64,000 nt of DNA, from the NCBI RefSeq assembly GCF_000247815.1, contig NC_021671.1, positions 21,323,267 to 21,387,266 of the forward strand, in the 5' to 3' direction. The notes beneath the pieces were generated by a model, which saw only the letters and a list, made by a program, of their open reading frames with translations, had not been told where the DNA came from and ran no database searches. This DNA is from Ficedula albicollis. Lineage: Eukaryota; Chordata; Aves; Passeriformes; Muscicapidae. Positions 25,401 through 39,571 of the stretch are shown here, in pieces (within the stretch, counting starts at the first letter, position 1; each line of letters opens with the position of its first letter). The position numbers and the translations under genes were made by a program.

Positions 25401-28400
25401 TTCCACATTATTTTTTAAAGAAGCTGTCAGAGCAGCATCTATAGGAGTATGAACAATTTTCACTCTAATTTTTCTTCTTTATCCAATTTAATTTCTGAGT
25501 TTTCATTTTCTTATGTCTCAAGAGAAAATAAATCCCCCACTGTTATGTGCTTTGAAGAAAAACACCCTTGACCAAATGAGAAATAAAACAACATGGAGTG
25601 TTCAAATGCAATTCTCCAGAGGCACCATTGCTACCTCTGGATTTTTACAAACACTCTTCAATACAAGATATACCACTTTTAATATGAACTTTCAACAGAT
25701 ACAAGCAATCGACATTCTGCCTTTAAAAATACACAGCTTTAAAATGTTGTTGATTTTTTCTAGTTGAATAAGGAACATTCCACCTCTAACTGTAGCATTT
25801 TCTCTGTGTCTCCCTGTGCAACAAATTGTTCTTTCAGATTGTCAGAATTACATGGCTGTGACATAGCTGCATAATTCCTACATGGTCCTTTGAGAGTAAT
25901 AGGACTGGATTGCTCTGGGCAGTTGTTCACCCTGAGGAAGTGAGTGCTAGGTGGAATGAAGCAGAACTGTCTATTTCTGGTGGCTCATGTGGGAAAATAA
26001 AGTGAGTGCAAAGTTGACAAGACACCTGAGTGTGTGTGATTTGCCAAGAGACTCTGCTGCCATCAGGTATCTTCCCCATCAGTCTTGCCTGCTCTCACAG
26101 AATTGTCATCTCATTAATTTTAATAGGGTTGCTTGCTTGGCTGGGGGGGTCAACCCTGATTAAAATTGTTTCAGGCTGTTGCTGATAAACTGGAGCCCAG
26201 CTCTAATCCTAATGAGAGGTCAAGATAGGTCGTGAATCAGATACTACAGTTTTGGACAATTGGGCCAACAGTAGTCAGAAAAAGAGGGACTGGAACTAAT
26301 AAGCTCTTACAAGTGACCCAATAAACAAGTAAAAAGCAGACAGCAGAAATACCAAGCCCTCTATGTAAAGATCACAGTCAGAAATATTAGTTATGAGACC
26401 CAAAGTACCAGTACAGACCTTTGTATTAAAAGGCATTATTCCAACAGGACTTTGTTCTCCCTCTGTTTAAGACACAAGCGTAGCACTGGGTAATAACACC
26501 TCAGGTAAACATTTCAGGCTCACTTAGCAGTCAACAGAAAGAAAGATGCTCATCTAAGTGCAATTCATCATTTTGTGAAATCTCAAATAAGCCAGATGAA
26601 TCACACCCTACATGATTTCTCTGTAAATGAATCTTAAGCCAATTCAGAATTCTCAAGTGCAAATATCTTCAGTCACTATCCAGAGTCAGGAGAGAGGAAT
26701 CTCACTCAAAGGTGCAGTATCTGTGAAGGTATTCTGGTTTTATTAATGGAAAGGCACAGACTCAAGGAATGTGTTCTTCTACTAAAGGCATTTATTTCTA
26801 GCCAAGACTGATGGTCTGTACAAACACTGCATGAGGAAATGTAGTTGCAGGTCCTAATGTTGTTCCCCTGCCACAGGCCTCCTGCAAATAGAGCAAACAG
26901 TTGGGAAGAAACCTGTGATTCTGAACACCAAATTTTTGCACAAGCTCCAGTAACAAGAGCTGGTTGAATCTGGAGAGACTTTCATTGACAGGCCTGCAAG
27001 GTTTCTTTTGGCCAACAGGTTTGCCTGCTAGAAAGCAAAGATGCGAAAAATAGAGGGCAAATATACCTTTCATAGACATTACTCCCCAGACAGTGCTTTT
27101 TCAGAGAGCTGGGTCATCAAACTAAATCTTAGCAAGTTGTTCTACATGGTAATTAATACATCAAAATCCAAATAAGATTTTCTCTGAAGGAGATATGTTA
27201 ATTACTAGCAGAATCACAAAACCAATATAAAAGTAAATTCTATATACAACTTCCTTTTTATTTTTTTAAAGGTTAGGACATGAGAGTTGATAGATGGACT
27301 TCCAAAGGGCACAAATACAGCATTGCTTGGATGTTTTTTATTCCACTAATTTTGTCTTCTTTGACTTGAGAGTCTTCTTATATATCTTCATGGGACAAAC
27401 ATTATTGTAAGATTTCCTGGCATTTGTTGTCTCTGAATTTTTTCTTGTGGAGTTTTGGTATAGCTATCTCTGAACTCAGTCCACTGTTGAAATTAACAGA
27501 GCTGAGCAGGATAATTTTGAGGTTTAAAAACTGACATTTTAAGGCTTCTTACTGAACGTGAGGATTTCATTCCTCAAACAGGGGCTTGGCCTCTTCTAGT
27601 GGCTGAATAGGTTGCCAAACCTCTATGGTCTCTGCTGAGATGTTTGCAAAGTGGCTGTGCTTGGTCCCCACTTGCTCAGGCTGGTGCAGCTAGTGTTATG
27701 TGTGTGTTTACATATCTCCACAGAGTTGTGAAGGCAAATGCAAAGGTGATTGTTGTCAACTCAAAATGCTTTAGATGTGCACACACTCCTTACAACTGAA
27801 GTAAAGCTGTAAGCAAAGAGACACAAGCCAGAGTGGTGTCAGACATCTGTCTGCTGGCCTGTGTTAGCAGAAAATGGAGATGAGGTCAAATCTCAAAATG
27901 CACCAGGAGACAACTGGACAGAGAAGCTTTATGGTAACTGCTGATAGAGCTCATACTGCTAATGCTGGCCAGGAATTGAAGAGTCCTTTCATAGAAATTT
28001 TTGCTATGTTTTCTAAACTTCCTGCAAAATAAATAATCCCAGACTATTTAGACATAGCAATACCAAATGTGCTAAGAGGGTGATGGTCTGAACAATGCAA
28101 CTTTTGATTGCAGACCAGATAAAACTCCAGTTGGAACTACTGAGAAACCACACCTTGTATTAGTTTTGAGTTTTCAAATACTCATCAGATATGAAGATTT
28201 TCAGGTAAGAGATAGTGCCTTTAATTTACTGGATTTTCAAATGTTTTTTGGGATTTTTCAAGGGAATGTTTCCAAATAGTTAAGCGTAGAGATTTTTTCT
28301 CAGCTCCAGAGAGCAGCTGAGGGAAACTGTTGAAAAATTTCCACAAGGGGTGTAGCTGGGCTTTTAAGGATAATACATTTCACTCTACTTCAATTGAATA

Positions 28401-30410
28401 AAAAATTCAGTGTTTGACCTTGTTAACTATGTTTAATCTATATTCAAATGATGCACTATTCAAGTCTGTCTTCCTCTCCCACAGCTGCTCTATCTGTACT
28501 AAATTCTTATTTTTTGAAGTGGCAAACTGCCTCTGAAAGTCTCTCTCATGTTAGTGAGGTGACTTAAAATCTGAAATACCATGAAGTAATAGTTTTCAAA
28601 CTCAGAATAGTACCTTTCATCTAATTTAGTCTAGCAATAATTTATCTAGCCTTAACTTGACTCTCCTTGTTTCAGTCACAATAGTCTCTGTCTTTCAGTA
28701 GATACCAAGTGCAAAAGAGATGTTTTGGCCAAGATGAAATTTTGGTATATAAACTGATAAAATCCCCAAGCAAAAATATTTTTATTTTGCTATCAAGAAC
28801 AGGAGCAAGTGCTAAAAGACAGGAGAGGATGGGAAATGGGAAATCTACTTTGCAAAAATATAACAAAAACATCGTAGCTAGGCTTACATTCTTTCAGGTT
28901 GTGTCTGTTCATCTGGGGACAGATATTTAATATGGTGATTTACAAGACAGCTGCAAAAATTAATTACTACAGCCCTGGTCCAAGCTGTGGCCATGCAAGG
29001 AGCAGGATGGGGTATGCTGAGGAGGGACAATCTCCTGTGTGTGCAGGTTCTCATGCTTTGGTAGAGCATGTAATTTTCCTTCATCTGGGTCGCTCATCTG
29101 TGTTTTTGCCCATTGCTAGAGCAGAAATATTTCAGAAATAAGTCCCCTTTCCCTAACATTTGATTCCAGTAGCCCAAAGTGACCTTGGCAGCTTAGCATA
29201 AATCTCAACACCAGACTTTTTCAGTTTATCTTCCACATTCTTTCTTTTGACAGGTTTATTAATTTCTAGTTATCATACATACACACAGCCAAAGTCAACA
29301 CAGCTGCTAAGGCTTTATCCACGTCCTACTCTAGAAAACTTTTCAGCGTGCCCAGGTTCTTGCTGTGGACTTCTTTCCCCCCTCTGCCAAAGGCAGCTCC
29401 AGGTCACAGTGAACAGACACAAGGTCTTGCTTCAAAGTTGTTCCTTTGATCTGCTGTGCACCCATGAGATTGCTCATGGTTCTGATACTGAATCTCCTGA
29501 TGCCATTTTTGGCTGCTGTTCAGCAAACAGCATTTATGCCAAGCTTTTTCTTTTTTTTTTCCTTCACATCAGAATTTGTACTTGAAACAACTGTCTTCTA
29601 GTACTTAATAGGACATAGGAAATCTTGACAGAGGTTTAACTATTTCTAGTCTGTGTTTGGGTTTTTTGGTTTCTTTTTTTTCCCTCCTCTTTTAATGTGA
29701 TACTAAAAATGAACATCCTAAAAGTCCCCACACGGATTTGTGAAACATTTACAGCACAGAAAACACTTTATGGTTTCCAGCCACTCTTGCCATATCTTTG
29801 ATCTGGGCCTGGGACTACTCCAATAAACACATTCTCTGTGCATGATGCACTGTATTTCTTTTTCACCTGGCCTCTTCCATTTAAATTCTTTCTTACATTG
29901 CTTTTAACTCTTTAATATTATTAGGTGTTATGCTCTAACCAGTTCCTATTGATTTTTATCTGTTTCTTAATACAGTCATACCAAGCAAAGAATAATACAA
30001 AAATGCTTATTGGGAAGATATGAACAAAACTGCCTTGAGACGAGAAGAAAAAGTAACCTAAATATCTTGGGACTTGCTATAGAACATGTGCTTTTTGATG
30101 ATGAATGTGTCATTTTAAAGAAGTGCATTGCTCTTGCAAGAAGTCTCAGTGTAGGACAGGAATGGTTCAGGGATAAGCATGATAAGGCGCATAAGGAGAC
30201 CAGGATTTGCATCCAATAGTTCAGGGCAGGCACAGCAGCAGAACTGCATTCTCTATTTCACAGTAAAAATTCCACACTCAGAGACCATATCCAACGTGTG
30301 CAACACTGACCTGTGAGTTACACCAACCATTTGTCTGCTTCATTGGGATTCCAGGTTTTAAATTGAGATAGTAACCACAAACTAAGGTTTTCAAGCAACA
30401 CATCAGGGAA
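22416..30410. other. Long unique stretch, no gene and no recognised transposon
   Basis: Nearly 8 kb without a CR1 end, LTR or long frame (maximum 112 codons, at 29247-29585). 22431-22485 is A-rich with C. 29550-29565 and 29670-29695 are T-rich. The lack of recent repeats makes this the best place to look for conserved non-coding elements by alignment, which cannot be judged here. Confidence 0.5.
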
Positions 30411-30450
30411 AAAGAAAAAAACAAAAACAAACAAACAAACAAAAACAAAC
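30411..30450. repeat. (CAAA)n simple repeat
   Basis: Forty bases of A-rich sequence containing about five consecutive 'caaa' units, an ordinary microsatellite. Confidence 0.9.
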
Positions 30451-33400
30451 TGTAGAAGAATAGGTAGACTTTTGAAAAGAAAAATCGTATAAATTTTTCA
30501 GGACCACAACAGCCATGGACTTATTTCTTCTTGACATGATCTGTATTCATGATAAAATAAGACATTTGAAAAAAATTTGAAGGAAGGCTTTTTTCCAGTA
30601 AATTGGTTTGTGTATTCTTAGATGATGTAGGCATATATGAAAATTCCTGTTACCTACTAAACCCTTCCATCTTTTTCGGACATCAATGCATTTTTTCTCC
30701 CCTTACACTAGAAATTCATTTAATAAGGTGCTCAGATTTATCTGACCAGATGCAGATGTTTGCATCTGAGTTAGTCATCTTGCTGTCTTACTTAGGAACG
30801 ACTTAACAGGTAAAATGTGTCTGGAAATAGGTAATTCCTTTCAAAAGGTGTGTTTCTATACATGCTACTAGAGCTAAATGCTGTAAGTGCCTCTTTCCTT
30901 GGCTGTGAAGAGAGGAATATGTTGGCAACCCAGGTACTGCCAGTGTTCTTACATTTCAAGTCAGGTAGAATGAATTCCAATTCCAGGATCACTTCCAGAC
31001 AACACATCCACATTACCCATATCATACCTTAGAGCCATCATCAGTCCTCATTTGATGGTAAAACAAAGACAGGAGTCTTTCATGTCTTTTGAAAGCAATG
31101 GTGGTAATGGCAGAGACCATAACCCAGCCAACAAATTTCAGTCTCTCATGCATCTTCCTACTGTGTCACAGGGCCAAGGTCAAGAAAAAAAAAATCAATA
31201 CATTATAGTTACCTACCAGGAAACCCTCTGTCTTTGAAGCTACTGCCTTTGTTTTTCCCCTTTCTGACAAGAGCTCCACATTTGCCCAAAAAGCATAAAC
31301 ATAACAGGTCACAATTTTGTTCAGTTTTTGTTTGGATTTTATATATTAGAGTTATATTAATACAAAACAATCCTTGTATATAAGGAGTTCTTTTGCCTTC
31401 TGGGATATTGCTGCTATTCCCAGTTTCCCCATTGGTTAAAAAGTGTTCAGCTGCACTGCCATGTTTGCATCATTTGTTAGTACTCCCTTTTGTGCTGCCT
31501 TTTTAAGCTTTTTCCCTCTTTTACCACATTTGGCTGCAGTCTCCATTTCAGCCTCAGTGCATTAGTGAAGTTGTCTTGTGTAACACAGGGAATTTGTGTC
31601 TGGTTTGGGGATGTCTCCTGGGTAAAACATATGATGATTGGTCATTCAGAGTGTGCTGCAAATTGGAAGCCTTATTACACCTGACAGCTGTTAGGAGGGC
31701 AGCTGTGGGGAGAGAAGAGGATATATTATTGGGTATATTATTGGATATATCCTCTGTGTGGTGTCCCAGGCTCAGGGGAGACACCAGAGCTGTCTGTGCA
31801 AACCTGGCCAAGCCTTGCTCCAGCCTCATCCAGGGGTGTGCTGGTCCCACCACACATGGCTCCTGTGTCTTTTAACTTTGTATATTGTAGTGCCTTAAAC
31901 TAGGATTCCCTTTATTCTAAAGGGACAAATGGGAAACACTCTTTTTCTTACCAAAATACTCTGTTTTCTTTTGAAAAAGGGACTCTCACACTCAGTAAGT
32001 TCCAGATTTTTAAGAATATGATACAATTCCGAGGTCATTGCTAGAGGGCAACCTCTTAGTCCTTTTTCAAACTAGGAAAGAATAAAACAAGTATGAATTT
32101 TTAATTTTGCAGTAATATAGTGACTATAAAAGACAATGCTATTCCAAATAATAGGTTTTTATCCAACACCTTTTTTCTCTCTGCAATAGCTCATAGGAAT
32201 GAAGCTCATGTCTCTGAAGATCATGCTTGTGGATGCATGTTTTTGGGAGAATTTAGGTCCTTGAAGTAGCATATAGGATACACATTGAAGCAACTGGAAA
32301 GTGCTGTTTCTCTTGCATATCTCCTGTGGAATACATCAATTTCTTCATGCATGATTGTTTTTCTATGCCCTGCTTGTGATCTTGATCTTATTTTAATGAA
32401 TTTATTCCTTGCTCTGATAAAATGTACACATTACCTCCTGACTGAGTTTTAATTTAAATGTATAGAATAAAGTAAAGCTGAACAGCACAAAATGGAACAG
32501 AACAGACTGAACGTATTAATGTAATTAACATAGGTTATTCTAACATTTATTACATTTTCAAGTGCACTTCAGTTGTGTGCATATTTTACCCTTCCTCTGT
32601 AATCATAATGGCTAAAACACTATTTTCTCTTATTAAAAAAAGAAAGCTCTTTAATACTGGATGATTTCAAGACAATTGTAAGTAGTGTGAATTCTTGTGA
32701 AATGTGTCATAAATTGTGAAATTTGGCAAAGCTGTTTAGAGTACCAAGATTTCATGAATCTTTTGCAAATTACAAGAAATGAGACTCCCACAGCCTTTTT
32801 TGTTTATTTGGAACAAGAAGAAAAAAACCCCCAATATTATAATTTTAATGGTTTATACCAAGCTCGGCTAAAAATGCATAGAAGAACATATTTCTTTTGG
32901 AGAAGCAATCCCAAGTCTTTTGTCTGGACTGCTGAGTGTGGCAGTGCTGGTTAGCAGAGAGGCATTGCAAACACTGAAGAAATAAGGGTTTGGCCTTCTT
33001 TCAAGTTGTATCTATAAGCTGGAATCTTTTCTTGGCTGATTTTGTCTGATCAGACATCATCTGTATGGTCTCCCTCTGCATTCAGCAGAGAGAAATAATC
33101 ACCTCCAGGCACATCCTATTGTGTCAGCTGAAATGCTCTCTCTGGGTGCCTGCTTGTCTCCATGGAGGGTTCCTTGATGAATACTGAGAACAGATAGGCA
33201 GCTTTTACAAAGGAAAAAAATGGATGAGATGGATCCCTCTTAATTGTTCATGGGGGAAAGAGCCCTGCCCCCGCCCTGAGCCGGTGAAACCTGCTACAAT
33301 AACTCATCCAGGCTTTCAGCAGTCAGAGCCCTGGCGATCCTGCATTCCTCAGGACATGGTGTGGGGAGCTTCAAAGGGAGCTTGTTCTTCACTCAGACTT

Positions 33401-33524
33401 CAGCAGAAATGCCAGGTCAAAGGTTGAGGGTTTGTAAACTAATAATCCCCAGATGACAGAACAGGAGCCCTTACCAGTACTCTTTCCCCTTTTTTATTTT
33501 ATTTTCTGATTTCTTCATTTCAAG
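30451..33524. other. Unique sequence, no gene seen
   Basis: Open frames stay below 100 codons. One perfect inverted repeat at 31716-31755 is listed separately. 33240-33290 is locally GC-rich ('ctgcccccgccctgagccgg') without a motif I recognise. Confidence 0.45.
31716..31755. repeat. Perfect 11-bp inverted repeat with internal tandem units
   Basis: 'agaggatatat' (31716-31726) is the exact reverse complement of 'atatatcctct' (31745-31755), with an 18-base loop. The loop region is made of 'tattattgg/gtatattattgg' units, so the palindrome may have arisen from local duplication. No downstream T-run or gene links it to termination. Confidence 0.8.
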
Positions 33525-33600
33525 GCAACTATGTCAAAAAACGGTCAAAAGAAGAGGAAGACAGTTTTTAATGCAAGCAACAATGCTGTGAATATCTTGG
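33525..33600 (+). other. Exon-like segment of 76 bp (low confidence)
   Basis: A strong pyrimidine tract (33485-33522) ends in 'caag', giving an AG acceptor at 33523-33524. The segment ends in 'cttgg' followed by 'gtaagg', a good donor, at 33601. Between them one frame starts ATG at 33531 and reads MSKNGQKKRKTVF and on, open through the donor; another reads NYVKKRSKEEEDSF and stops. I do not recognise either peptide, and no partner exon was found. Such acceptor-donor pairs also occur by chance. Confidence 0.25.
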
Positions 33601-34504
33601 GTAAGGAGAAGAAATATGTACACATTTTCACATATACATTTTAGAAGAGAATATGCATGAGCCTAGAAGAGCCTTGTGGTTCAACTCACTGAAGACTGTA
33701 TTGGCATTTGCAGGAGTGTTAATTTTTTGAGTTTTCTATCTTCTTTTAATTGTCTTGGAGCCACCTGAATTGTATAATAAAAAGAAAAAAAACCCAAGGA
33801 ATTCAGCTGATATCCACACTTTTATTTTGTAAATGAGCTATTAATAATGCACAAGATAAAGCAGATTCTGGATGAAAATTTCAGTGCCCAGGCTATACAC
33901 AGGTCTGCTTTACTAATGCAGGGCTTAGACTTTTCATATGGGAATCTTTATAGGCAGAGATTGTAAATGGAAGGTTTGCAAAGCCTAAGATTCTGAAACA
34001 GTCTTTAGAAGAGCACTTTCCAGACAGAGGCATCTGCTGTCTCTTAGCCAGCAATCCCAGCCCCTGCAAGATCAGAATTTTATCTCCAGTAGGCTTTCTC
34101 CAGCTCAAGCTCTCATAGCTCAAGTACCCCTAGCTCTGAAGAAATGTGAGACAAAGCAGCTCACTCCTTCACCCCTGGTCTCTTGGTCTGTAAAGGAATT
34201 CCTTTACTGTGGTTTCTATATGTGTATATAGATAATGAAGACATTTACAGCTATGCTAACTGGAAGAAAGCACCCAGAGACCAAGCTGTGTGAACAGCAA
34301 TGCTTTCCCTGCATACAGCCACAATTCTCAACACATGTAAGGTGCTGCAGGAGAGGGCAGCAGTCACTTCAGCGACTGCTGATGTCAGGAAGGCATGAAA
34401 TTTCTTAGCTGCCCATCAGTAGGACAGAGGCCAAAAATGTTGGACTGCATTAAGGCTTGACAGAACATATTGAAAAAACACTGAATTCTCCACACAGTTA
34501 GTCT
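33601..34504. other. Unique sequence, no gene seen
   Basis: No supported feature. The frame at 33893-34123 (minus) has no motif. Confidence 0.45.
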
Positions 34505-35294
34505 TTGACTCCCACCACAGACCAATCAGTTCTCCCCAGGGCTCAATTTTGGGAGAAGTCCTGTTTTAATATCTTTATCAATGACTTAGATGAGGGTGTT
34601 GAAGACAGTCAGCTTCCAGACAACTCCAGGCTGGGGGGAAGTGCCAATCTGCTGGAGAGTAGGAAGGATGTGCAGAGGGATCTGGACAGGCTGGATCAGC
34701 AGACTGAGGCCAGTTGTATGAGTCTCAACAAGGTGAAGTGCCAGGTCCTGCATTTGGGTCACAACAACCCCATGCAGCACCACAGACTGGGGGAAGAGTG
34801 GCTGGAAAGGAATTCAATTCAGGAAGAACACTGAGCTGCAGGAGGAGTACAGAGAAGGGCAGTGGGGCAGATGAAGTGTCTGGAGAATGAGATTTATGAG
34901 GAGTGGCTGTGGAAGCTGTAGTTGTTTGGCCCTGAGAAGAGGAGGTTCAGTGGGATGTGATCTCTTGACAACTCCTGAATGGAGGTTGTGGGGATTGGTA
35001 TCTTATCCCAAGTGACAAGTGACAGGTGAAAATTAAACAGCCTCAAGCTGTGTCAGAAAAGGTTTACATTGGATATTAGGAGAAATTTCTTCAGTGAAAG
35101 AGTGATCAGGTATTGGAACAGGCTGCCCAGGAGGTGGTGGAATCACCATCCCTGGAAGCGTTCAAAAAAGCTTGTGGATGTGGCACTTGTTTGTCATGGT
35201 TTATTGGTGAACATGGAGGGGCTGGGTTAATGGTTGGACTTGATGATCTCAGAGGTCTTCTCCAACCTAAATGATCCAATGATTCTATGGTCAT
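34505..35294 (+). mobile_element. CR1 LINE, 3' half of RT end plus 3' UTR
   Basis: In forward orientation the sequence encodes 'PQGSILG' (about 34538) and, after a frameshift near 34560, [29 protein letters not shown] and [15 protein letters not shown], the C-terminal part of CR1 reverse transcriptase. The 3' UTR follows, with 'ggcactggaaca'-type text ('tattggaacaggctgcccag' at 35111) and 'gatgatctcagaggtcttct'. It ends in 'atgattctatgg'. The copy is 5'-truncated and contains at least one frameshift. Confidence 0.93.
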
Positions 35295-35612
35295 GGATTT
35301 TGTCTGTGTGAGAAAACAGCAGTCACTATGCATATGGGACTCACCAAATCAGCTTACAAGTTTTCTTGTAGCTAGACATATGATTGAAATACAGATCTAA
35401 CTGTATCATTTTAAAAGTTAGATGCCCAGTCTGAACTGGCTATCCATGTTTTACTTAAATCTACGGAGGTGAAGGAAGAAGAAAAAAGAATTTTATTAGC
35501 AACTCCTCCCATGCCATCTGGAAATTATAAATTTGTAACCCTTCATAGTTTGACTGAAAAATTTAAGTGGGAAATAACTGCTTTGAAGCTCTTCTCAATA
35601 GCTGTAACAATG
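35295..35612. other. Unique spacer, nothing recognised
   Basis: No gene, repeat or promoter motif that can be supported. Confidence 0.4.
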
Positions 35613-35647
35613 AGATATCTGTATCTGTATCTGTATCTGTATCTGGG
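35613..35647. repeat. (TATCTG)n hexanucleotide microsatellite
   Basis: About five perfect units of 'tatctg' in tandem. Likely polymorphic in the population. Confidence 0.92.
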
Positions 35648-38600
35648 ATAAAGCCCAGATGAATTGCTCCACCAGTTTGAGACAGGTTATTTATGCTCAT
35701 ACTGCTCAGTCCAAGTCGAACCATCTTCACAGGCTTAAAAATGGGCTGGCTCAAACTTTCATTCTCTGATTAAAAGAATGCCAGAAACCGTTAGAGAAGG
35801 ATTCAGCCACCTCTCTTGGACATGTATTTTAGGACCTGGTGGATTTGCTCTCTTGACTTGCAGCTCTCTGTCCCTCTGTCCCTCTTGCAACCCCCAAGGA
35901 GGAGCCAGAAGAATTATCTCCTCCAAGGCCTCCAATGAAGCAGTCAGAGAAAATTATAAAAAAAGCATGGAAGAGGAAGACAAGAACAGTGCACATAAAG
36001 CTAAAGGGTTATTGCAGGTAGTTCTTCACAAGGGAGAAAAATAAACTGTGCATTCTTTCATTTAATCACATGCAACTTCTTCCTACACAGCACTACTGAG
36101 TTTTCTGCTGGAGGCTTTGTTCGATTCTCCATGCAAAGAGAAATATCTCAGTTTGTCACAGAAATAGCTTTGTCTGCAAATTTTTTTTCTTTGTATGCAA
36201 TGACCAGAAAAAGTTGAAGCTAAAGCCACAGAATAGTGGCCCGTGTCCACATATTCTACCTCCAACACAGCCAGTGTGGTTTTCCTTAAGAATAGCAAAT
36301 TTGTCATACAACAAATACAAGACATGCCTCTGAACGGCTTAAGCAGCCAAAACCACATGACAGACAAATGAAAGAAAATGCTTAGTGTTACAAAATCAAC
36401 AGACATCATGCTCAGAAAAAAAAATTAAGCAATTTATCACTAGTCTAACTGGTATCAGTCTGCACGAGTGTAAGAATAGCAGGGGAGTTTAATTGTTTGG
36501 GGTAAAAAATCAATCTTTTACTGAAATCTGAAGGATCAAGACAAAACATGGCATTGAGCCCAGCTTTAATAAACTTCAATGACATATGAACCTTAATTTT
36601 CTATAGTAGAAAGGTATTTTCTCTTCAAATACATTTTTTTTGACAGTCATTTGACTACTGCAGAGCACATAACAAATACAAGCTGCCTTCAATTCATTTA
36701 TTTTATAAAGTATAGTGTGTCCAGTTCTGGATCAAAAAGAAAATTTTTGGAACAACTGGAAAATATTTGGAACAACTGAAAATCCCTAAATATATCCTTT
36801 AACTTTTTTTTTTTTTAATTTTCTAATCTTTCTATGGAAAATACATGAATTAATTAAAATGTCATTTACATTGGAATAATTGGCTTCTAAGGAAATAATG
36901 AAATCCCCAAGTCTCAAGCTGTAAAACTGCATTGCCCTTTAATATAAGCATACTCAATATTTGATAGATCTGTGATCTTTAATTATTTTTTCCAGTGACT
37001 TTGTCCCAAATTTCCCCTGTATATTTTTTTTACACTGGCTTATCCGGTAGGAAAATCCCAGCTGTTAAATCCAAGTACAAGCAAAAAAAGAGACCTTTGG
37101 ATTTTCCCACAGCACTTCTGCTTCTGCATTTCCTAAATGATGGATGAGGATTGGTTTGAGTCCAGGAGTTTTCCTGTGCTCTATGCCATGAAAAGGTGGG
37201 GGTGAAACAAAGCAGGAGAAATATCAGCTAGGTTTTGTTGGTTTTGACCTACATTTCCTTCCCATTGTATAAACAGAAGTTTTGCCATTAAATTTGGTTT
37301 TGCACGCAGCCCATGAGCCATACAGAAGTCAGGTGAAACTGAAATATCTCTATGAACATATGCAAAGTTAAAATGTGTGTTTTAAGCATCTATAGAGAGA
37401 GCCAAATCTGCTATTTCAATTTTATTAATTTTCCTTTTTTCTTGTTTCCTCCCTGCCCAAAAAAATATACTTCAGGCTACTGGACAATGGAAATTTTAGT
37501 AAATGAGATTCTCCAATTCCTTTTTGGATGGAAAACAAACCATAACCTCACAAATGATCAAAGTAGAGGGAAATACTTTCCTTCTCTATTATGTTGCTAG
37601 CAGTTACATTTGATATATTGATAAAATCTTGATCCAATAATATCTGTACAAAAAATTCAACTTATTTTAGTGAGAGCTGCTCTTACATCATATCTTACAT
37701 TCACTGAGGATCCAAAAATGTGATTATCTGGTGCCAAGAGATTAGACTACTCCTTAATATTGATCTAGATGTCACTATTTTAGCATCAGTCTGGAGGTCC
37801 CACAACAGGAAAAAATCTCTTCTTTGTTAGATATGCAATAGCCAGTGTGCTACAGCCAGGGACATTTCTCCTGAACTACAGAACAAACCCCATGTCCTTG
37901 GTTCTGCTAAACTGCAGAACTATGTGTTCTACATGTATGTGTATGTGTTCATGTATGCATGTAGATGAATGAATTTTGTTATACATTTAGCAGACCTTGA
38001 CACATCTCTAAAGCCAAAAAATATATAAATACCAGTGTCAGTGCTTAAAGGCATCATTGCTGGTACTTCACCTAACAGTGCCAAGCATACTATTAATTAT
38101 ACAGGCACTTCAAGTGACTTGCAGTTGTGTTAAGTGATCAGAAAGAAACTTGTTGAATTTCAACCAGCTTGATGCGACAAATTTAAACCCCTTATGATGA
38201 ATTTATAACTGCTTTTATTTACAGTACTACCTCCTGCTATAAAAAGATGCAGGAATTATTCCATCACTCTCCTGCTAAATGAAGGGCTTATACAAACACG
38301 GTAATTTTAAACTCCAGGAAAACAAAGAAAAGGGGAAATGTTTTACGATTATAATTTTATATTAATTACTTAAACCAACTGATTTCAGCTGATAGTACCC
38401 TCATAAAGTCTAAAGACATTAGCCGATTTTATTCTTCTATATTCTATTGTATTAAACGATTTCCAGTCCCATATAAACTGACCACAGTCTGACAGTGTCT
38501 GTGATGATACATTTTGAAACCAAACCTTTGGTAGGTAAGTTTTACTGTAGCTCACTATTACCTTTAAATTCAACTGAAAAAATGACATCACACTCTCACA

Positions 38601-39571
38601 AAGGCAATTATCAATGTTTGCTCCAGGGACCTTTGACTTTGAGGAGAAGTGAATGATATGGTTTTTTGCATGCATAGTATCCTAATATTTGCACAGCCTA
38701 TATATATATTTACACCGAACTGTGGTTATACAGGTTCCTGTCTGAAGTGCTCAGCTGAAAACAAACTCCCTTCCTAAATCAAGTCCGTGTAAAAAGATGC
38801 TGGGTGGACTTTGTCAAAGTATTTCATAGGCTTTTGGGGTCCCAACTTGTTTCAGGGAATCAGCTGCCTCAAAAATGGGCTTTTTTGGCTTTGGCTGCAC
38901 TTCTCTGTGCAGCCAGCCCCCAGGGAAGAGATGTTTGGAGGCACCTCAGAGGAAGAGGCATGGACCAGTGTGTCCTCCTGCACTCCCAGCTTGAGCTAGG
39001 ATGTGACTGGTTTAGAGAGAACCTTTACATTTTCCCTGGAGGCTGAAGTTATCTGTAATGCCTTACAGATTTAGCCTGTATTCTGAGAACACAGAAACAT
39101 TTGGGAATGGCTGGGGCCATGGCAGGGTGATGCTGGAGAGGCTCTGGTGCCTGCTGGGGGTGCAGGGCCATGCCAGCAGGAGGGACACCTGAGCCCCTGC
39201 TCCATCACGTCAGCCCAGTGAGTGAAGAAATGAGCACAGGCAACATCCCAGGAAGTGAGCCAGAGAGGTGTTTTGGGGCAGCAGGATGGCTGTGGTGGGA
39301 ACTCTCCTCTTCCCACTCCCACTGTGCCCACCATCTGGCTGCTTGTGCTTCTCAAGGACAGGAACCCATCATCCCGAGCTTGTTAAAATTGTCTTTATCT
39401 CTTACGGGTTTAGAATTTGCACAAACAGTGTTTACCTTCATCTACAAAATAAGAGTGATATCTAGAGATCTGCTAACCCTGTAAGATACTTATTTTAATA
39501 CACTGGCCTTTTAATTCTGACTCTTCAAAAGTCCTCTGGGTGCCAAGAAAACCACAACAATGAAAATCAAA
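35648..39571. other. Unique AT-rich sequence, no gene seen
   Basis: Open frames are below 110 codons. Short low-complexity patches include 'atgtatgtgtatgtgttcatg' near 37933-37960 and a TA run at 38700. 38880-39350 is more GC-rich and carries frames of 62 to 104 codons on both strands without motifs. No CR1 end before 39572. Confidence 0.45.
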
